Under the pieces are notes generated by a model. It was not told the origin of the DNA and made no database searches. It saw only the letters and a list, made by a program, of their open reading frames with translations. This document shows, piece after piece, positions 1 through 8,336 of a DNA stretch of 63,507 nucleotides. The stretch comes from Rhizobium sp. C4 (lineage in GTDB: Bacteria; Pseudomonadota; Alphaproteobacteria; Rhizobiales; Rhizobiaceae). The stretch covers positions 1-63,507 of the forward strand of contig NZ_JAJNCX010000019.1 of NCBI RefSeq assembly GCF_021026315.1, read 5' to 3'. The first letter of the stretch is position 1. Each line of letters opens with the position of its first letter. The position numbers and the translations under genes are program-made.

Positions 1-45
1 CCCCACCAAGGGGGAGATGGAAGCAAGCGGTCGCGTCATCCTCCA

Positions 46-126
46 ATCTCCCCACTTGTGGGGGAGAAAGCGATTTCGATGGCTTAGCCGAAGGCTAAAC
101 ATCAGAAATCGCAAGAGAGGGGGGGC
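46..126. repeat. RIME-like palindromic intergenic repeat
   Basis: A palindromic core of the type CTCCCC-ACTTGTG-GGGGAG is followed by an imperfect hairpin (GCGATTTC ... GAAATCGC) and a G-run. It resembles the dispersed elements at 4190, 9453, 9760, 29238 and 30600 in this window and matches the style of rhizobial intergenic mosaic elements. The window opens inside what looks like another copy (bases 1-20). No gene is supported here. Confidence 0.6.
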
Positions 127-151
127 TTGTCACGTAGCGTCTCCAGCCTCC

Positions 152-289
152 GTCATGCCGGACCTGATCCGGCATCCAGTGCGCGATGTCCATCGCGCGG
201 GAAACTCCATTCACGAAGCACTCCCTTAAATGAGTCCTTTCAGCCCGCAGACGCGGGCTGGCTGGATCCCGGATCAAGTCCGGGATGAC
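152..289. repeat. Pair of GATCCGGxATC-type palindromic repeats
   Basis: Two inverted copies of a palindromic unit, GTCATGCCGGACCTGATCC at 152 and GGATCAAGTCCGGGATGAC ending at 289, flank a hairpin at 241-260 (CAGCCCGC ... GCGGGCTG). The same architecture with a different core occurs at 4059-4163. Repeats of this kind are common between genes in alphaproteobacteria. No coding function is supported. Confidence 0.6.
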
Positions 290-320
290 GGAAACAAGAG
301 GTAAGCGCAAATCAACAAAA

Positions 321-350
321 AACCGCCGGACGATCTCTCATCCGGCGGTT
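321..350 (-). terminator. Rho-independent terminator of acnA
   Basis: A perfect 10-bp stem (AACCGCCGGA 321-330 with TCCGGCGGTT 341-350) has a run of A residues on its left, which reads as a U-tract on the minus strand. It lies about 100 bp downstream of the aconitase stop codon, with a repeat element in between. Confidence 0.8.
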
Positions 351-367
351 CGTATTCGTAAGGTCGT

Positions 368-444
368 CCCCCTCACCAAGCCTGCTTCGCCAATCGCCTA
401 ACGGCTCTTGGAGCAGGCTATCCTCTCCCACAAGGGGAGAGGAC
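368..444. repeat. RIME-like repeat downstream of acnA
   Basis: Contains paired GAGCAGGCT/AGCCTGCTTC arms and a CTCTCCC-ACAA-GGGGAGAG palindrome, the same type of element as elsewhere in the window. It fills the space between the acnA stop and its terminator. No gene is seen in bases 1-449. Confidence 0.55.
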
Positions 445-449
445 AGGCA

Positions 450-3137
450 TCACGCAGCCAACTGGCGCAGCACCGTCTGAAGGATGCCGCCGTTGTTCAT
501 GTAGGTGACTTCGTCGAGCGTATCGATGCGGCAGATGATCGGGATGTCCTTCACCGTGCCGTCGCCATAGGTAACCTTGGCGATCTTCTTTTCGCGCGGC
601 TTGACGTCGGCCAGGCCCTCGATGGTGACGAGTTCGTCGCCCTTGAGGCCAAGTGTTTCCCAGGTCGTGCCGTCCTCGAAGACGAAGGGCACGATGCCCA
701 TGCCGACGAGGTTGGAGCGGTGGATACGCTCGAACGACTGGGCGATCACGGCCTTGACGCCGAGCAGGTTGGTGCCCTTGGCAGCCCAGTCACGCGACGA
801 GCCGTTGCCATATTCGACACCGGCGAAGATGACGAGCGGAACGCCCTCGGCCTTGTACTGCATGGCCGCATCGTAGATCGACATCTCTTCCTTGGACGGA
901 TAGTGGATGGTGTAGCCACCTTCCTTGCCGTTCGGGCCGAGCATGTGGTTGCGGATGCGGATATTGGCGAACGTGCCGCGCATCATGACCTCATGGTTGC
1001 CGCGACGCGTGCCGTACTGGTTGAAGTCGGCAACGGCCACGCCATGACCCGTGAGGTAGGCACCAGCCGGCGAAGCCGCCTTGATGGAGCCGGCCGGCGA
1101 GATATGGTCGGTGGTGATCTTGTCGCCGAAGAGACCCAGAACGCGGGCGCCCTTGATGTCGGAAATGCCGCCGAGCTTCATGCCCATGCCGACGAAGTAA
1201 GGCGGGTTCTGGACATAGGTCGAGTTGTCGTCCCAGGCATAGGTCTGCCCGGTCGGCGCCTGAACGGCCTGCCAGTTGGCGTCGCCCTTGAACACATCCG
1301 CATACTTGGCCGCGTAGATTTCGCGGGTCACGTATTTCATGATGTATTCCTGGATTTCCTTCGTCGAAGGCCAGATGTCCTTCAGGTAAACCGGGCCATC
1401 CTTGCCTTCGCCGATCGGCTCCTTGGTGAGGTCCTTCTGGACCGAACCAGCCAGAGCATAGGCGACGACGAGCGGCGGCGAAGCAAGGTAGTTCGCCTGC
1501 ACGTCGGGCGACACGCGGCCTTCGAAGTTGCGGTTGCCGGAAAGAACGCCGGCGGCAATCAGGCCCTTGTCGTTGATCGTCTTGGAGATCGGCGCCGGCA
1601 GCGGGCCGGAATTGCCGATGCAGGTCGTGCAGCCGAAGCCGACGAGGTTGAAGCCCAGCGCATCGAGATCCTTCTGGAGGCCCGAATTGTTGAGGTATTC
1701 AGCAACAACCTGAGACCCAGGGGCCAGCGAGGTCTTCACCCACGGCTTCGTCTTCAGGCCCTTGGCGACCGCGTTGCGGGCGAGCAGGCCGGCGGCGATC
1801 AGCACGGACGGGTTGGACGTGTTGGTGCAGGACGTGATGGCGGCAATCGCCACGTCGCCATGGCCGAGATCGTAATCCGTGCCTTCAACCGCGTAACGGT
1901 TGGAAAGCTGGCCGGGCTTCTTGTAGTCGTTTTCGAGCGCGGCAGCGAAGTTCGGCGCGATCGTTTCGAGCGGCAGGCGGCCTTCCGGACGCTTCGGGCC
2001 GGCCATGGAGGGCACGACGTCGCCGAGATCAAGCTCAAGAGTGTCGGTGAAGACGAGGTCGGAACCGTCGCCAACGCGCCACATGTCCTGCGCCTTGGAA
2101 TAGGCTTCGACGAGCGCGATACGGTCGGTGTCGCGGCCGGACATGGTCAGGTAGTTGATGGTTTCGCCGTCAACCGGGAAGAAGCCGCAGGTCGCGCCAT
2201 ATTCCGGACCCATGTTGCCGATCGTCGCACGGTCGGCGAGCGACATGGCGTCGAGGCCGGGGCCGAAGAATTCAACGAACTTGGAGACAACGCCCTTCTT
2301 GCGCAGCATCTGCACGACGGTGAGCACGAGGTCGGTCGCGGTCACGCCTTCCTTGAGCTTGCCGGTCAGCTTGAAGCCGATGACTTCCGGCAGCAGCATG
2401 GAAACCGGCTGGCCGAGCATGGCAGCTTCAGCTTCGATACCACCAACGCCCCAGCCGAGAACGCCGAGACCGTTGATCATGGTGGTGTGGCTGTCCGTGC
2501 CGACGCAGGTGTCGGGATAGGCGATGGTTTCGCCGTCTTCTTCCTTGGTCCAGACCGTCTGGCCGAGATATTCAAGGTTCACCTGGTGACAGATGCCGGT
2601 GCCGGGCGGAACGACGCGGAAGTTCTTGAACGCCTGCTGGCCCCACTTGAGGAACTTGTAGCGCTCTTCGTTGCGCTCATATTCCAGTTCCACGTTGCGG
2701 GCGAAAGCGCGCGCCGTGCCGAATTCGTCGACGATGACCGAGTGGTCAATGACCAGGTCGACGGGAACGAGCGGGTTGATCTTTTCCGGATCGCCACCGA
2801 GCGCCTTGATGCCATCACGCATGGCGGCAAGGTCGACGACGGCGGGAACGCCGGTGAAGTCCTGCATGAGAACGCGGGCCGGGCGATAGGCGATTTCAGC
2901 CTCGACCTTGCCCTTGTTGACGAGCCAGGCGGCGCAGGCTTCGATATCGGCCTTGGTGACGGAGCGGCCGTCTTCGTTGCGCAGCAGGTTTTCCAGAACC
3001 ACCTTCATCGAATAGGGCAGCTTGGAAATGCCGGCGAGACCGTTCTTCTCGGCGGTGGGAAGGCTGTAATAGACATAGTCCTTGCCGTTGACGGTAAGCG
3101 TCGAGCGGCATTTGAAACTGTCAATAGATGTAGCCAC
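450..3137 (-). CDS. acnA: Aconitate hydratase A
   Basis: TCA-cycle enzyme that isomerises citrate to isocitrate through cis-aconitate in the cytosol. The 895-residue product has the size of bacterial AcnA/IRP1-type aconitases. The three [4Fe-4S] ligands are visible: Cys437 in SCTNTSNP, and Cys503 and Cys506 in [11 protein letters not shown]. The swivel domain carries the substrate motif [14 protein letters not shown] chose the GTG at 3137, which gives an N-terminus [12 protein letters not shown] that aligns with the usual MSKSLDSFKCRS of rhizobial aconitases; an upstream in-frame ATG at 3260 would add 41 atypical residues. The gene stands alone, divergent from ccmA, and ends at the 321-350 terminator. 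Confidence 0.97.
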   Translation of the reverse strand: MATSIDSFKCRSTLTVNGKDYVYYSLPTAEKNGLAGISKLPYSMKVVLENLLRNEDGRSVTKADIEACAAWLVNKGKVEAEIAYRPARVLMQDFTGVPAVVDLAAMRDGIKALGGDPEKINPLVPVDLVIDHSVIVDEFGTARAFARNVELEYERNEERYKFLKWGQQAFKNFRVVPPGTGICHQVNLEYLGQTVWTKEEDGETIAYPDTCVGTDSHTTMINGLGVLGWGVGGIEAEAAMLGQPVSMLLPEVIGFKLTGKLKEGVTATDLVLTVVQMLRKKGVVSKFVEFFGPGLDAMSLADRATIGNMGPEYGATCGFFPVDGETINYLTMSGRDTDRIALVEAYSKAQDMWRVGDGSDLVFTDTLELDLGDVVPSMAGPKRPEGRLPLETIAPNFAAALENDYKKPGQLSNRYAVEGTDYDLGHGDVAIAAITSCTNTSNPSVLIAAGLLARNAVAKGLKTKPWVKTSLAPGSQVVAEYLNNSGLQKDLDALGFNLVGFGCTTCIGNSGPLPAPISKTINDKGLIAAGVLSGNRNFEGRVSPDVQANYLASPPLVVAYALAGSVQKDLTKEPIGEGKDGPVYLKDIWPSTKEIQEYIMKYVTREIYAAKYADVFKGDANWQAVQAPTGQTYAWDDNSTYVQNPPYFVGMGMKLGGISDIKGARVLGLFGDKITTDHISPAGSIKAASPAGAYLTGHGVAVADFNQYGTRRGNHEVMMRGTFANIRIRNHMLGPNGKEGGYTIHYPSKEEMSIYDAAMQYKAEGVPLVIFAGVEYGNGSSRDWAAKGTNLLGVKAVIAQSFERIHRSNLVGMGIVPFVFEDGTTWETLGLKGDELVTIEGLADVKPREKKIAKVTYGDGTVKDIPIICRIDTLDEVTYMNNGGILQTVLRQLAA

Positions 3138-3415
3138 GGATAGAACCCCGTTTCGTCTGTTCGCCAAATTTGACGTGCGGACGCCCGAGCGCTTGAAATT
3201 CGCGCAAATGGGATGCGGGTACGGCCATTTCCGCTGTCCGCACGAGAATATCTTCCTCAAGAATTCACGTTCGGCGCAAGGATAATGATCACGCCGGCCG
3301 CTGGCGTGTTGCGGGCGTTATAGATGTTTTCTAAAGAAGGTTCCAGACCTGCAAAGGTCCAAGCGTGTAATTTTTTTGCAGTGCGGTGAAGCACTTGCAG
3401 TTGGGGCGGTGGGAT

Positions 3416-4042
3416 ATGCGGTTCGAGGCGCAGGCGCTTTCGGCAAGGCGGGGCGAAGACCTCCTTTTCCGCGACATTTCCTTCACGTTGCAAGACGGCG
3501 AGGCGTTGGTCGTGACGGGTCCGAACGGCTCGGGCAAGTCGACGCTTCTGCGCGTGCTCGCCGGTCTTTTGCCGCAGGAGGAGGGCACGGTGCGATTCGC
3601 CGACGGCGCGGAAGACCGCCCCGCCCGCGAGGCCTGCCACTATCTCGGCCACCGCAACGCCATGAAACGCGAACTGACGGTGGAGGAAAATCTCTCCTTC
3701 TGGGCCGCCTTCATGACCAAGGAGGGCGCCGCTCCCGGCATGCATATCGACGAGGCCGCCGAATCGGTCGGCCTCTCCGGCCTCACCCACCTCCCCTTCG
3801 GCTACCTCTCCGCCGGCCAGCAACGCCGCATGGCGTTTGCCAAACTCCTCGTGGCCAAGCGCCCAGTGTGGATTTTGGACGAGCCGACGGCCGCGCTGGA
3901 TGTGAAGGCGGATGCGATGTTTGCCGGATTGTGCCAGACCCATCTGGCCGAAGGCGGCATGCTGATCGCGGCAACGCATCAACCGCTGGGGATCGATAAC
4001 GTGAAGGCGCTGGTGATGAAGGGGTTTGAGTATGGGGAATAG
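3416..4042 (+). CDS. ccmA: Heme ABC exporter ATP-binding protein CcmA
   Basis: ATPase of the CcmABCD complex that delivers heme for cytochrome c maturation (System I). The 208-residue protein shows Walker A GPNGSGKST, signature LSAGQQRR and Walker B WILDEPTAALD. I chose the ATG at 3416 (MRFEAQALSARRGED), as in rhizobial homologues, with the purine-rich GGTGGG just upstream; an ATG at 3386 would add 10 residues. It is followed by ccmB after an unusually long gap (225 bp) filled by two repeat elements, so the ccm transcript carries folded RNA between the two reading frames. In rhizobia these genes are also called cycV, cycW, cycZ, cycX and cycY. Confidence 0.95.
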   Translation: MRFEAQALSARRGEDLLFRDISFTLQDGEALVVTGPNGSGKSTLLRVLAGLLPQEEGTVRFADGAEDRPAREACHYLGHRNAMKRELTVEENLSFWAAFMTKEGAAPGMHIDEAAESVGLSGLTHLPFGYLSAGQQRRMAFAKLLVAKRPVWILDEPTAALDVKADAMFAGLCQTHLAEGGMLIAATHQPLGIDNVKALVMKGFEYGE

Positions 4043-4058
4043 GCTCCAGATAAGACCG

Positions 4059-4163
4059 TCATCCTCGGGCCTGTCCCGAGGATCTGACCACATCATCACA
4101 CACGCGGGGATGCCGAAACACGCGGCCCTCACAGCAGATCCTCGGGACAAGCCCGAGGATGAC
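4059..4163. repeat. Inverted pair of palindromic repeats inside the ccm operon
   Basis: GTCATCCTCGGGCCTGTCCC at 4059 and its inverted counterpart GGGACAAGCCCGAGGATGAC ending at 4163 face each other across about 50 bp. Each unit is itself palindromic (CCTCGGG ... CCCGAGG). The architecture is the same as at 152-289 but the core sequence differs. It lies between ccmA and ccmB. Confidence 0.65.
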
Positions 4164-4189
4164 GCAGGCAGGCACGGCGGCGCCACAGC

Positions 4190-4252
4190 CAATCTCCCCC
4201 CTTGCGGGGGAGATGCCCGGCAGGGCAGAGGGGGGTGCCCCACCCACAACTA
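4190..4252 (+). repeat. RIME-like element between ccmA and ccmB
   Basis: Shows the full element: CTCCCC-CCTTGCG-GGGGAG, then ATGCCCGGCAGGGCAGAG, then a G-run and TGCCCCACC. The same sequence family is found in coding DNA at 9453, 9760 and 30600. It ends 15 bp before the ccmB start, so it may influence ccmB translation or transcript stability. Confidence 0.7.
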
Positions 4253-4267
4253 CGCGAGCCCCCGCCC

Positions 4268-4927
4268 ATGATGGCCCTCCTCCTCCGCGATCTCCGCCTC
4301 TCCATCCGCGCCGGCGGCGGCGCCATGATCGGCGTGCTCTTCTTCATGGCCGTCGTCGCCGTAATCCCCTTTGGCGTCGGGCCGGATTTGAACCTCCTGT
4401 CCCGCATCGGCCCGCCCATCCTCTGGATCGGCGCGCTGCTCGCCTCCCTTCTAGGCCTCGACCGGCTGTTTCAGGCCGATCGCGAGGACGGGTCGCTGGA
4501 TCTCATGCTGATGCAGGAAACGCCGCTGGTGCTGACGGTCTTCGTCAAATGTCTGGCGCATTGGCTGTCGCACAGCCTGCCGCTTGTCATCGCCTCGCCG
4601 CTCCTGGCGCTCTTCATGAACATGGATGCGCTGTCGGTCGGCGCCACCGCGCTGACGCTGCTGGTCGGCACGCCGGCGATCACCTTCATCGGCGCGGCCG
4701 GGGCGGCGGTCGCCGTCTCGCTGCCGCGCGGCGGGCTGCTGGTCTCGATCCTCGTCCTGCCGCTGACCATCCCGGTGCTGATCTTCGGCGCGGGCGCGGC
4801 CTATGCGGCGACGCAGGACCCCTCGCCCTTCCTGCCGCCCTTCCTCTATCTCATCGCGCTCACCCTGATCTTCGCCGTGATCGGGCCGCTGGCCGCAGCA
4901 CTGGCGCTTCGGGCCTCTTCCGACTGA
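4268..4927 (+). CDS. ccmB: Heme exporter membrane protein CcmB
   Basis: Membrane subunit of the CcmABCD heme-handling ABC complex. The 219-residue product begins MMALLLRDLRLSIRAGGG and has about six hydrophobic segments, for example around IGVLFFMAVVAVIPFGV and the C-terminal LIALTLIFAVIGPLAAALAL. The cytoplasmic GLDRLFQADREDGSLDLM stretch is typical of CcmB. Two consecutive ATG codons (4268 and 4271) are possible starts. Upstream in-frame sequence is repeat-derived and is not part of the protein. It is co-directional with ccmA and ccmC; a gap of about 64 bp precedes ccmC. Confidence 0.94.
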   Translation: MMALLLRDLRLSIRAGGGAMIGVLFFMAVVAVIPFGVGPDLNLLSRIGPPILWIGALLASLLGLDRLFQADREDGSLDLMLMQETPLVLTVFVKCLAHWLSHSLPLVIASPLLALFMNMDALSVGATALTLLVGTPAITFIGAAGAAVAVSLPRGGLLVSILVLPLTIPVLIFGAGAAYAATQDPSPFLPPFLYLIALTLIFAVIGPLAAALALRASSD

Positions 4928-4991
4928 TCAAAACTTCTTGAGTTGACCAAGATCAATTGCAGCTTGCCGGGCCAGACGGTAAAAGGGCGCC

Positions 4992-5759
4992 ATGACAGAT
5001 CAGAGCCTCGCCATCACCAGGTTTTCCGACCTCGCCAACCCGGCCAAGTTCATTGCGCTGGCAGGAAAGCTCATTCCCTGGCTGGCGGGCGTGACCGCGC
5101 TCCTCTTCGCCGTCGGCCTGTGGCTCTGTTTCACCACCGAGAGCGACTACCAGCAGGGCGAAACCGTCCGCATCATGTATATCCATGTGCCGGCCGCGTG
5201 GCTCTCGATGATGTGCTACACGATCATGGCGGTCTCCGCCGTCGGCACGCTGGTCTGGCGCCATCCGCTGGCCGACGTTTCGGCCCGCGTCGCGGCACCG
5301 CTCGGCGCTGCCTTCACCTTTGTCGCCCTCGTCACCGGCTCGCTCTGGGGCAAGCCGATGTGGGGCACATGGTGGGTCTGGGATGCGCGGCTCACCTCCG
5401 TCTTCATCCTCTTTCTCATGTATCTCGGCCTGATCGCCTTCAACCGCGCCATGGACGACCCGTCGCGCGCAGCCCGTGTTTCGGCCGTCATGATCCTGAT
5501 CGGCTTCGTCAATATCCCGATCATCAAGTTCTCGGTCGACTGGTTCAACACGCTGCACCAGCCGGCCTCCGTCGTGCGCATGGGGGGCCCTGCCATCGAC
5601 AGCGAATTCCTGCGCCCGCTTCTCGTCATGGCCATTGCCTTCACCATGCTCTTCTTCACGCTGCATATGATGGCGATGCGCACCGAGATCTGGCGCCGCC
5701 GCGTCGCCGCCATGCGCCGCATCGCTGCCCGTTCGGCAGCAGCCGGTCAGGAGGGCTAA
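4992..5759 (+). CDS. ccmC: Heme-handling protein CcmC
   Basis: Integral membrane protein that, with CcmD, loads heme onto the chaperone CcmE at the periplasmic face. The 255-residue protein contains the tryptophan-rich heme-handling motif WGKPMWGTWWVWDARLTS and periplasmic histidines (MYIHVPAAW; NTLHQPAS), all hallmarks of CcmC, within six predicted membrane segments. It is followed four bases later by ccmD and is part of the ccmABCDG run. CcmE, CcmF and CcmH are not in this window and must lie elsewhere. Confidence 0.96.
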   Translation: MTDQSLAITRFSDLANPAKFIALAGKLIPWLAGVTALLFAVGLWLCFTTESDYQQGETVRIMYIHVPAAWLSMMCYTIMAVSAVGTLVWRHPLADVSARVAAPLGAAFTFVALVTGSLWGKPMWGTWWVWDARLTSVFILFLMYLGLIAFNRAMDDPSRAARVSAVMILIGFVNIPIIKFSVDWFNTLHQPASVVRMGGPAIDSEFLRPLLVMAIAFTMLFFTLHMMAMRTEIWRRRVAAMRRIAARSAAAGQEG

Positions 5760-5763
5760 GCTC

Positions 5764-5970
5764 ATGGAACTCGCCCATAACGAAGGCTATGTGCTGGCAT
5801 CCTACGCGATCACGGCTGTCGCCATGGTCATCATCATCGGCTGGGTCTACATCGACAGCCGCAGCCGGCAGCGCGAATTGAAACGGCTGGACGAGGCCGG
5901 CATACGCCGCCGCTCGGCACGGACCGCCGCGGCAGACCAGACGGTCACAGGAAAGACAAGCGACGCATGA
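5764..5970 (+). CDS. ccmD: Heme exporter protein CcmD
   Basis: Small single-span membrane subunit of the CcmABCD complex. The 68-residue protein starts MELAHNEGYVLASYAITA, has one hydrophobic helix (about residues 10-29, ending GWVYID) and a basic cytoplasmic tail (SRSRQRELKRLDEAGIRRR), the standard CcmD layout. Rhizobial CcmD proteins are of similar length, with variable tails. Its stop overlaps the ccmG start (ATGA), so the two are probably translationally coupled. The assignment rests on position and topology more than on sequence conservation, which is low in this family. Confidence 0.88.
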   Translation: MELAHNEGYVLASYAITAVAMVIIIGWVYIDSRSRQRELKRLDEAGIRRRSARTAAADQTVTGKTSDA

Positions 5971-6563
5971 CAGACCAGAACACGGAAGAGCCCGTCCGCC
6001 CGAAGCTCTCGCGCCTCGGCGTCATCATCGCCTTCCTGCCCATCGTCACCTTTCTGGCACTGGCCGGCATCTTCTGGAAGCAGCTGACCGCCGGCGGCAA
6101 TCCGGCGACACTCCCCTCCGCCCTGATCGGCCGTCAGGCCCCGTCGCTGAACCTCAATGCGCTCGAAGGCTCCAAGCGCCCGGCGCTGATCGATGCCGCC
6201 GTGAAGGGCAAGCTGACGCTCGTCAACGTCTGGGCCTCGTGGTGCATTCCCTGCCGCGACGAGGCGCCGGAAATCATGGCGATCTCCAAGGACCCGCGCA
6301 TCAACGTCGTCGGCATCAACTACAAGGACAAGACCGACAACGCGCTTGCCTTCCTCGGCGATTTCGGCAACCCCTTCGCCGCCATCGGCACAGACCCGAA
6401 CGGCGCTGCGGCCATAGATTGGGGCGTCTACGGCATCCCGGAAAGCTATCTGGTCGATGCGAATGGCAAGATCGTCTTCAAGAGGGTCGGCCCGTTTGAT
6501 CCGGCCAGCATCGAGAAAGAGCTGATGCCGGCGGTCGAGAAGGCGCTGGCGGGTAAGAGTTAG
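5967..6563 (+). CDS. ccmG: Periplasmic thiol:disulfide oxidoreductase CcmG/DsbE
   Basis: Membrane-anchored thioredoxin-like reductant that keeps the apocytochrome c heme-binding cysteines reduced. The 198-residue protein has an N-terminal anchor (about residues 15-35, IIAFLPIVTFLALAGIFW), then a thioredoxin fold with the active-site motif WASWCIPCRDEAP and the cis-Pro region YGIPESYLVD. It overlaps ccmD by four bases and ends the ccm run. No clear terminator follows; after about 100 bp the composition changes at the DUF3800 gene. Confidence 0.95.
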   Translation: MTDQNTEEPVRPKLSRLGVIIAFLPIVTFLALAGIFWKQLTAGGNPATLPSALIGRQAPSLNLNALEGSKRPALIDAAVKGKLTLVNVWASWCIPCRDEAPEIMAISKDPRINVVGINYKDKTDNALAFLGDFGNPFAAIGTDPNGAAAIDWGVYGIPESYLVDANGKIVFKRVGPFDPASIEKELMPAVEKALAGKS

Positions 6564-6667
6564 GTCAGAATGCCCCCCAATTAGGCGGCCAAGACATTAC
6601 GCCACTACTTCCGGTAGATGAGACTTGTGTTTATAAGCGTAAGCGTCAACAATTGATCTGGCCGCTT

Positions 6668-7489
6668 ATGCCCACAACGCTGAATCTTTACCTTGATGAC
6701 TCCGGGACACGACATCCGACACGCGACCCCGGAAAGAGGGCTGACCATGGATACGATTGGTTCGCATTGGGCGGCATACTTGTTCGCAGCGACGAAGAAG
6801 AAGTAGCCAGAAACGATCACCGCGACTTCTGCAAGAAATGGGACGTCAAGGCACCACTTCATTCATCAGAAATCAGATCTCAGAATCGCAATTTCGACTG
6901 GCTACGGCAGTTGGATGCGGGAGAGAAAACGCAGTTTTATGAGGATCTCTACGATCTTATGCGCAGAGCGCCGGTCATAGGCATTGCATGCACAATTGAC
7001 CGGCCAGGCTACAATGCCCGCTATTTGGAAATGTATCAGAAGCGCCCATGGCAGCTTTGCAAGACTGCATTCACCGTTGTTGTCGAACGGGCCGTAAAAT
7101 TTGCGAGAAGCAAGGACTTGAAGCTTCGGGTGCATCCGGAACGATGCAACAAGCCTGAAGACAGTTTGCTGAAAGCTTACTACGATGAACTCAAGACTTC
7201 CGGAATGCCATTTGCAAAAGATAGCTCCGGAAAATATGCGCCACTGACAAGCGTTGAGTTGAGCGCATCCCTTTACGAATTTCAGCTGAAATACAAGACA
7301 TCGCCTATGGCTCAGCTAGCTGACCTCTTTCTATGGCCCATTTGCATGGGCGGTTATCATGCGAGCAATCGTCCTTATAAGCGGCTGATGGAAGACGGAA
7401 AACTAATTGAATGTCACATCGAAAAAGACGACTGGCCTATGTTGGCATCGAAATATAGCTGCTTTGAACAGGTTCATCGGAAGCCATAA
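6668..7489 (+). CDS. DUF3800 domain protein
   Basis: A 273-residue protein of the DUF3800 family, recognised by the N-terminal LYLDDSGT motif (two acidic residues in an RNase H-like strand), the FALGGILV strand and later charged positions (LHSSEIRS; QLADLFLWPI). DUF3800 members are often found in mobile or defence-associated settings, but no biochemical role is assigned here. I use ATG 6668; a TTG at 6653 would add five residues. The gene is visibly richer in A+T than its neighbours and has no operon partner, which suggests horizontal acquisition between the ccm operon and the septation gene. Confidence 0.75.
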   Translation: MPTTLNLYLDDSGTRHPTRDPGKRADHGYDWFALGGILVRSDEEEVARNDHRDFCKKWDVKAPLHSSEIRSQNRNFDWLRQLDAGEKTQFYEDLYDLMRRAPVIGIACTIDRPGYNARYLEMYQKRPWQLCKTAFTVVVERAVKFARSKDLKLRVHPERCNKPEDSLLKAYYDELKTSGMPFAKDSSGKYAPLTSVELSASLYEFQLKYKTSPMAQLADLFLWPICMGGYHASNRPYKRLMEDGKLIECHIEKDDWPMLASKYSCFEQVHRKP

Positions 7490-7497
7490 AGACGCAA

Positions 7498-7526
7498 AAA
7501 GCTCCTGACGTTTCCGCCGGAGCTTT
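7498..7526 (-). terminator. Hairpin between the DUF3800 gene and septation gene
   Basis: AAAGCTCC (7498-7505) pairs with GGAGCTTT (7519-7526). A-residues to its left read as a short U-tract on the minus strand, so it could end transcripts from the septation protein gene, whose stop lies about 125 bp away; it may also act for the DUF3800 gene. The rest of 7527-7650 shows nothing I can assign. Confidence 0.5.
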
Positions 7527-7650
7527 ATGGCGACCGCAAAGGCGATCTCGTGGGTCAGACCCAAAACCACCATAGCCAAAACCCCTAAAGGTTGCAATAA
7601 GAAATACAGTTTTCGCTTGACAAAAAGTCCATACGGAGTCCGTCGAAGAT

Positions 7651-8310
7651 TCACGAATCTCTTTTCGTCTCCCCCTCATCCTCCAGCGAATGCTTCATGA
7701 TGAGCGGCATTTGCGACATGGTGAAGAGGATGGTGATGGGCATCGTGCCCCAGACCTTGAAGGTGATCCAGGCGTCGTCGGAGAAATTGCGCCAGACGAC
7801 TTCATTCAGCACAGCGAGAAACAGGAAGAACAGGCCCCAGCGGAAGGTGAGCTTGCGCCAGCCCTCGTCATCCAGCCGGAAGGCCGCGTTGAAGACATAG
7901 CCGAGCAGCGACTTGCCGAAGAAGAGCCCGCCCAAGAGCACCGCGCCAAAGAGCGCATTGATGATCGTCGGCTTCATCTTGATGAAAAGCTCGTTCTGCA
8001 AATAGATGCCGAGCCCGCCGAAGACGAGCACCACCGCGCCCGACACGAAGGGCATGAGCGGCAGATGCTTCACCACGATCTTGGACACGATGAGCGAGAG
8101 AACCGTCGCGACCATGAAGAAGGCGGTGGCCACGAACAGCGGACCGCCGAGCTTTTCCAGCACCGGGAAATGCTTCACCAGCCATTCGCCGCGCAGATTG
8201 GCGAAGAAGAAGACAAGGATCGGCCCGAGTTCCAGCGCCAGTTTCAGGCCGACATTCTCGCGCGGTACGGCGATGGCGGCAGATTTCGGGTTCAGGCTTT
8301 CGTCAGTCAT
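7651..8310 (-). CDS. yciB: Inner membrane septation protein A (YciB/IspZ family)
   Basis: Polytopic membrane protein of the YciB/IspZ family, linked in other bacteria to septation and envelope integrity. The 219-residue product shows the family core: [13 protein letters not shown] near the N-terminus, about five hydrophobic segments, and the C-terminal sequence ending [13 protein letters not shown]. Its start lies 26 bp downstream of the ftsY stop, so ftsY and this gene are likely co-transcribed, an arrangement commonly seen in Rhizobiales. The molecular activity of the family is not firmly known. Confidence 0.9.
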   Translation of the reverse strand: MTDESLNPKSAAIAVPRENVGLKLALELGPILVFFFANLRGEWLVKHFPVLEKLGGPLFVATAFFMVATVLSLIVSKIVVKHLPLMPFVSGAVVLVFGGLGIYLQNELFIKMKPTIINALFGAVLLGGLFFGKSLLGYVFNAAFRLDDEGWRKLTFRWGLFFLFLAVLNEVVWRNFSDDAWITFKVWGTMPITILFTMSQMPLIMKHSLEDEGETKRDS

Positions 8311-8336
8311 TGACGATGATCCTTCGTGTAAATGGT

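Noticed and set aside
17-310. Short open frames through the repeats at the window start
   Set aside because: They run across palindromic repeats on both strands, with no ribosome-binding site or conserved content.
408-3143. A 911-codon open frame on plus, opposite acnA
   Set aside because: It mirrors the aconitase frame in a GC-rich gene, has low-complexity composition rich in Arg, Asp, Gly and Val, and matches no family. It is a codon-bias shadow.
4026-4271. Frames through the ccmA-ccmB repeats that appear to extend ccmB upstream
   Set aside because: The added residues are translations of the repeat element; CcmB homologues begin at the MALLLRDL sequence.
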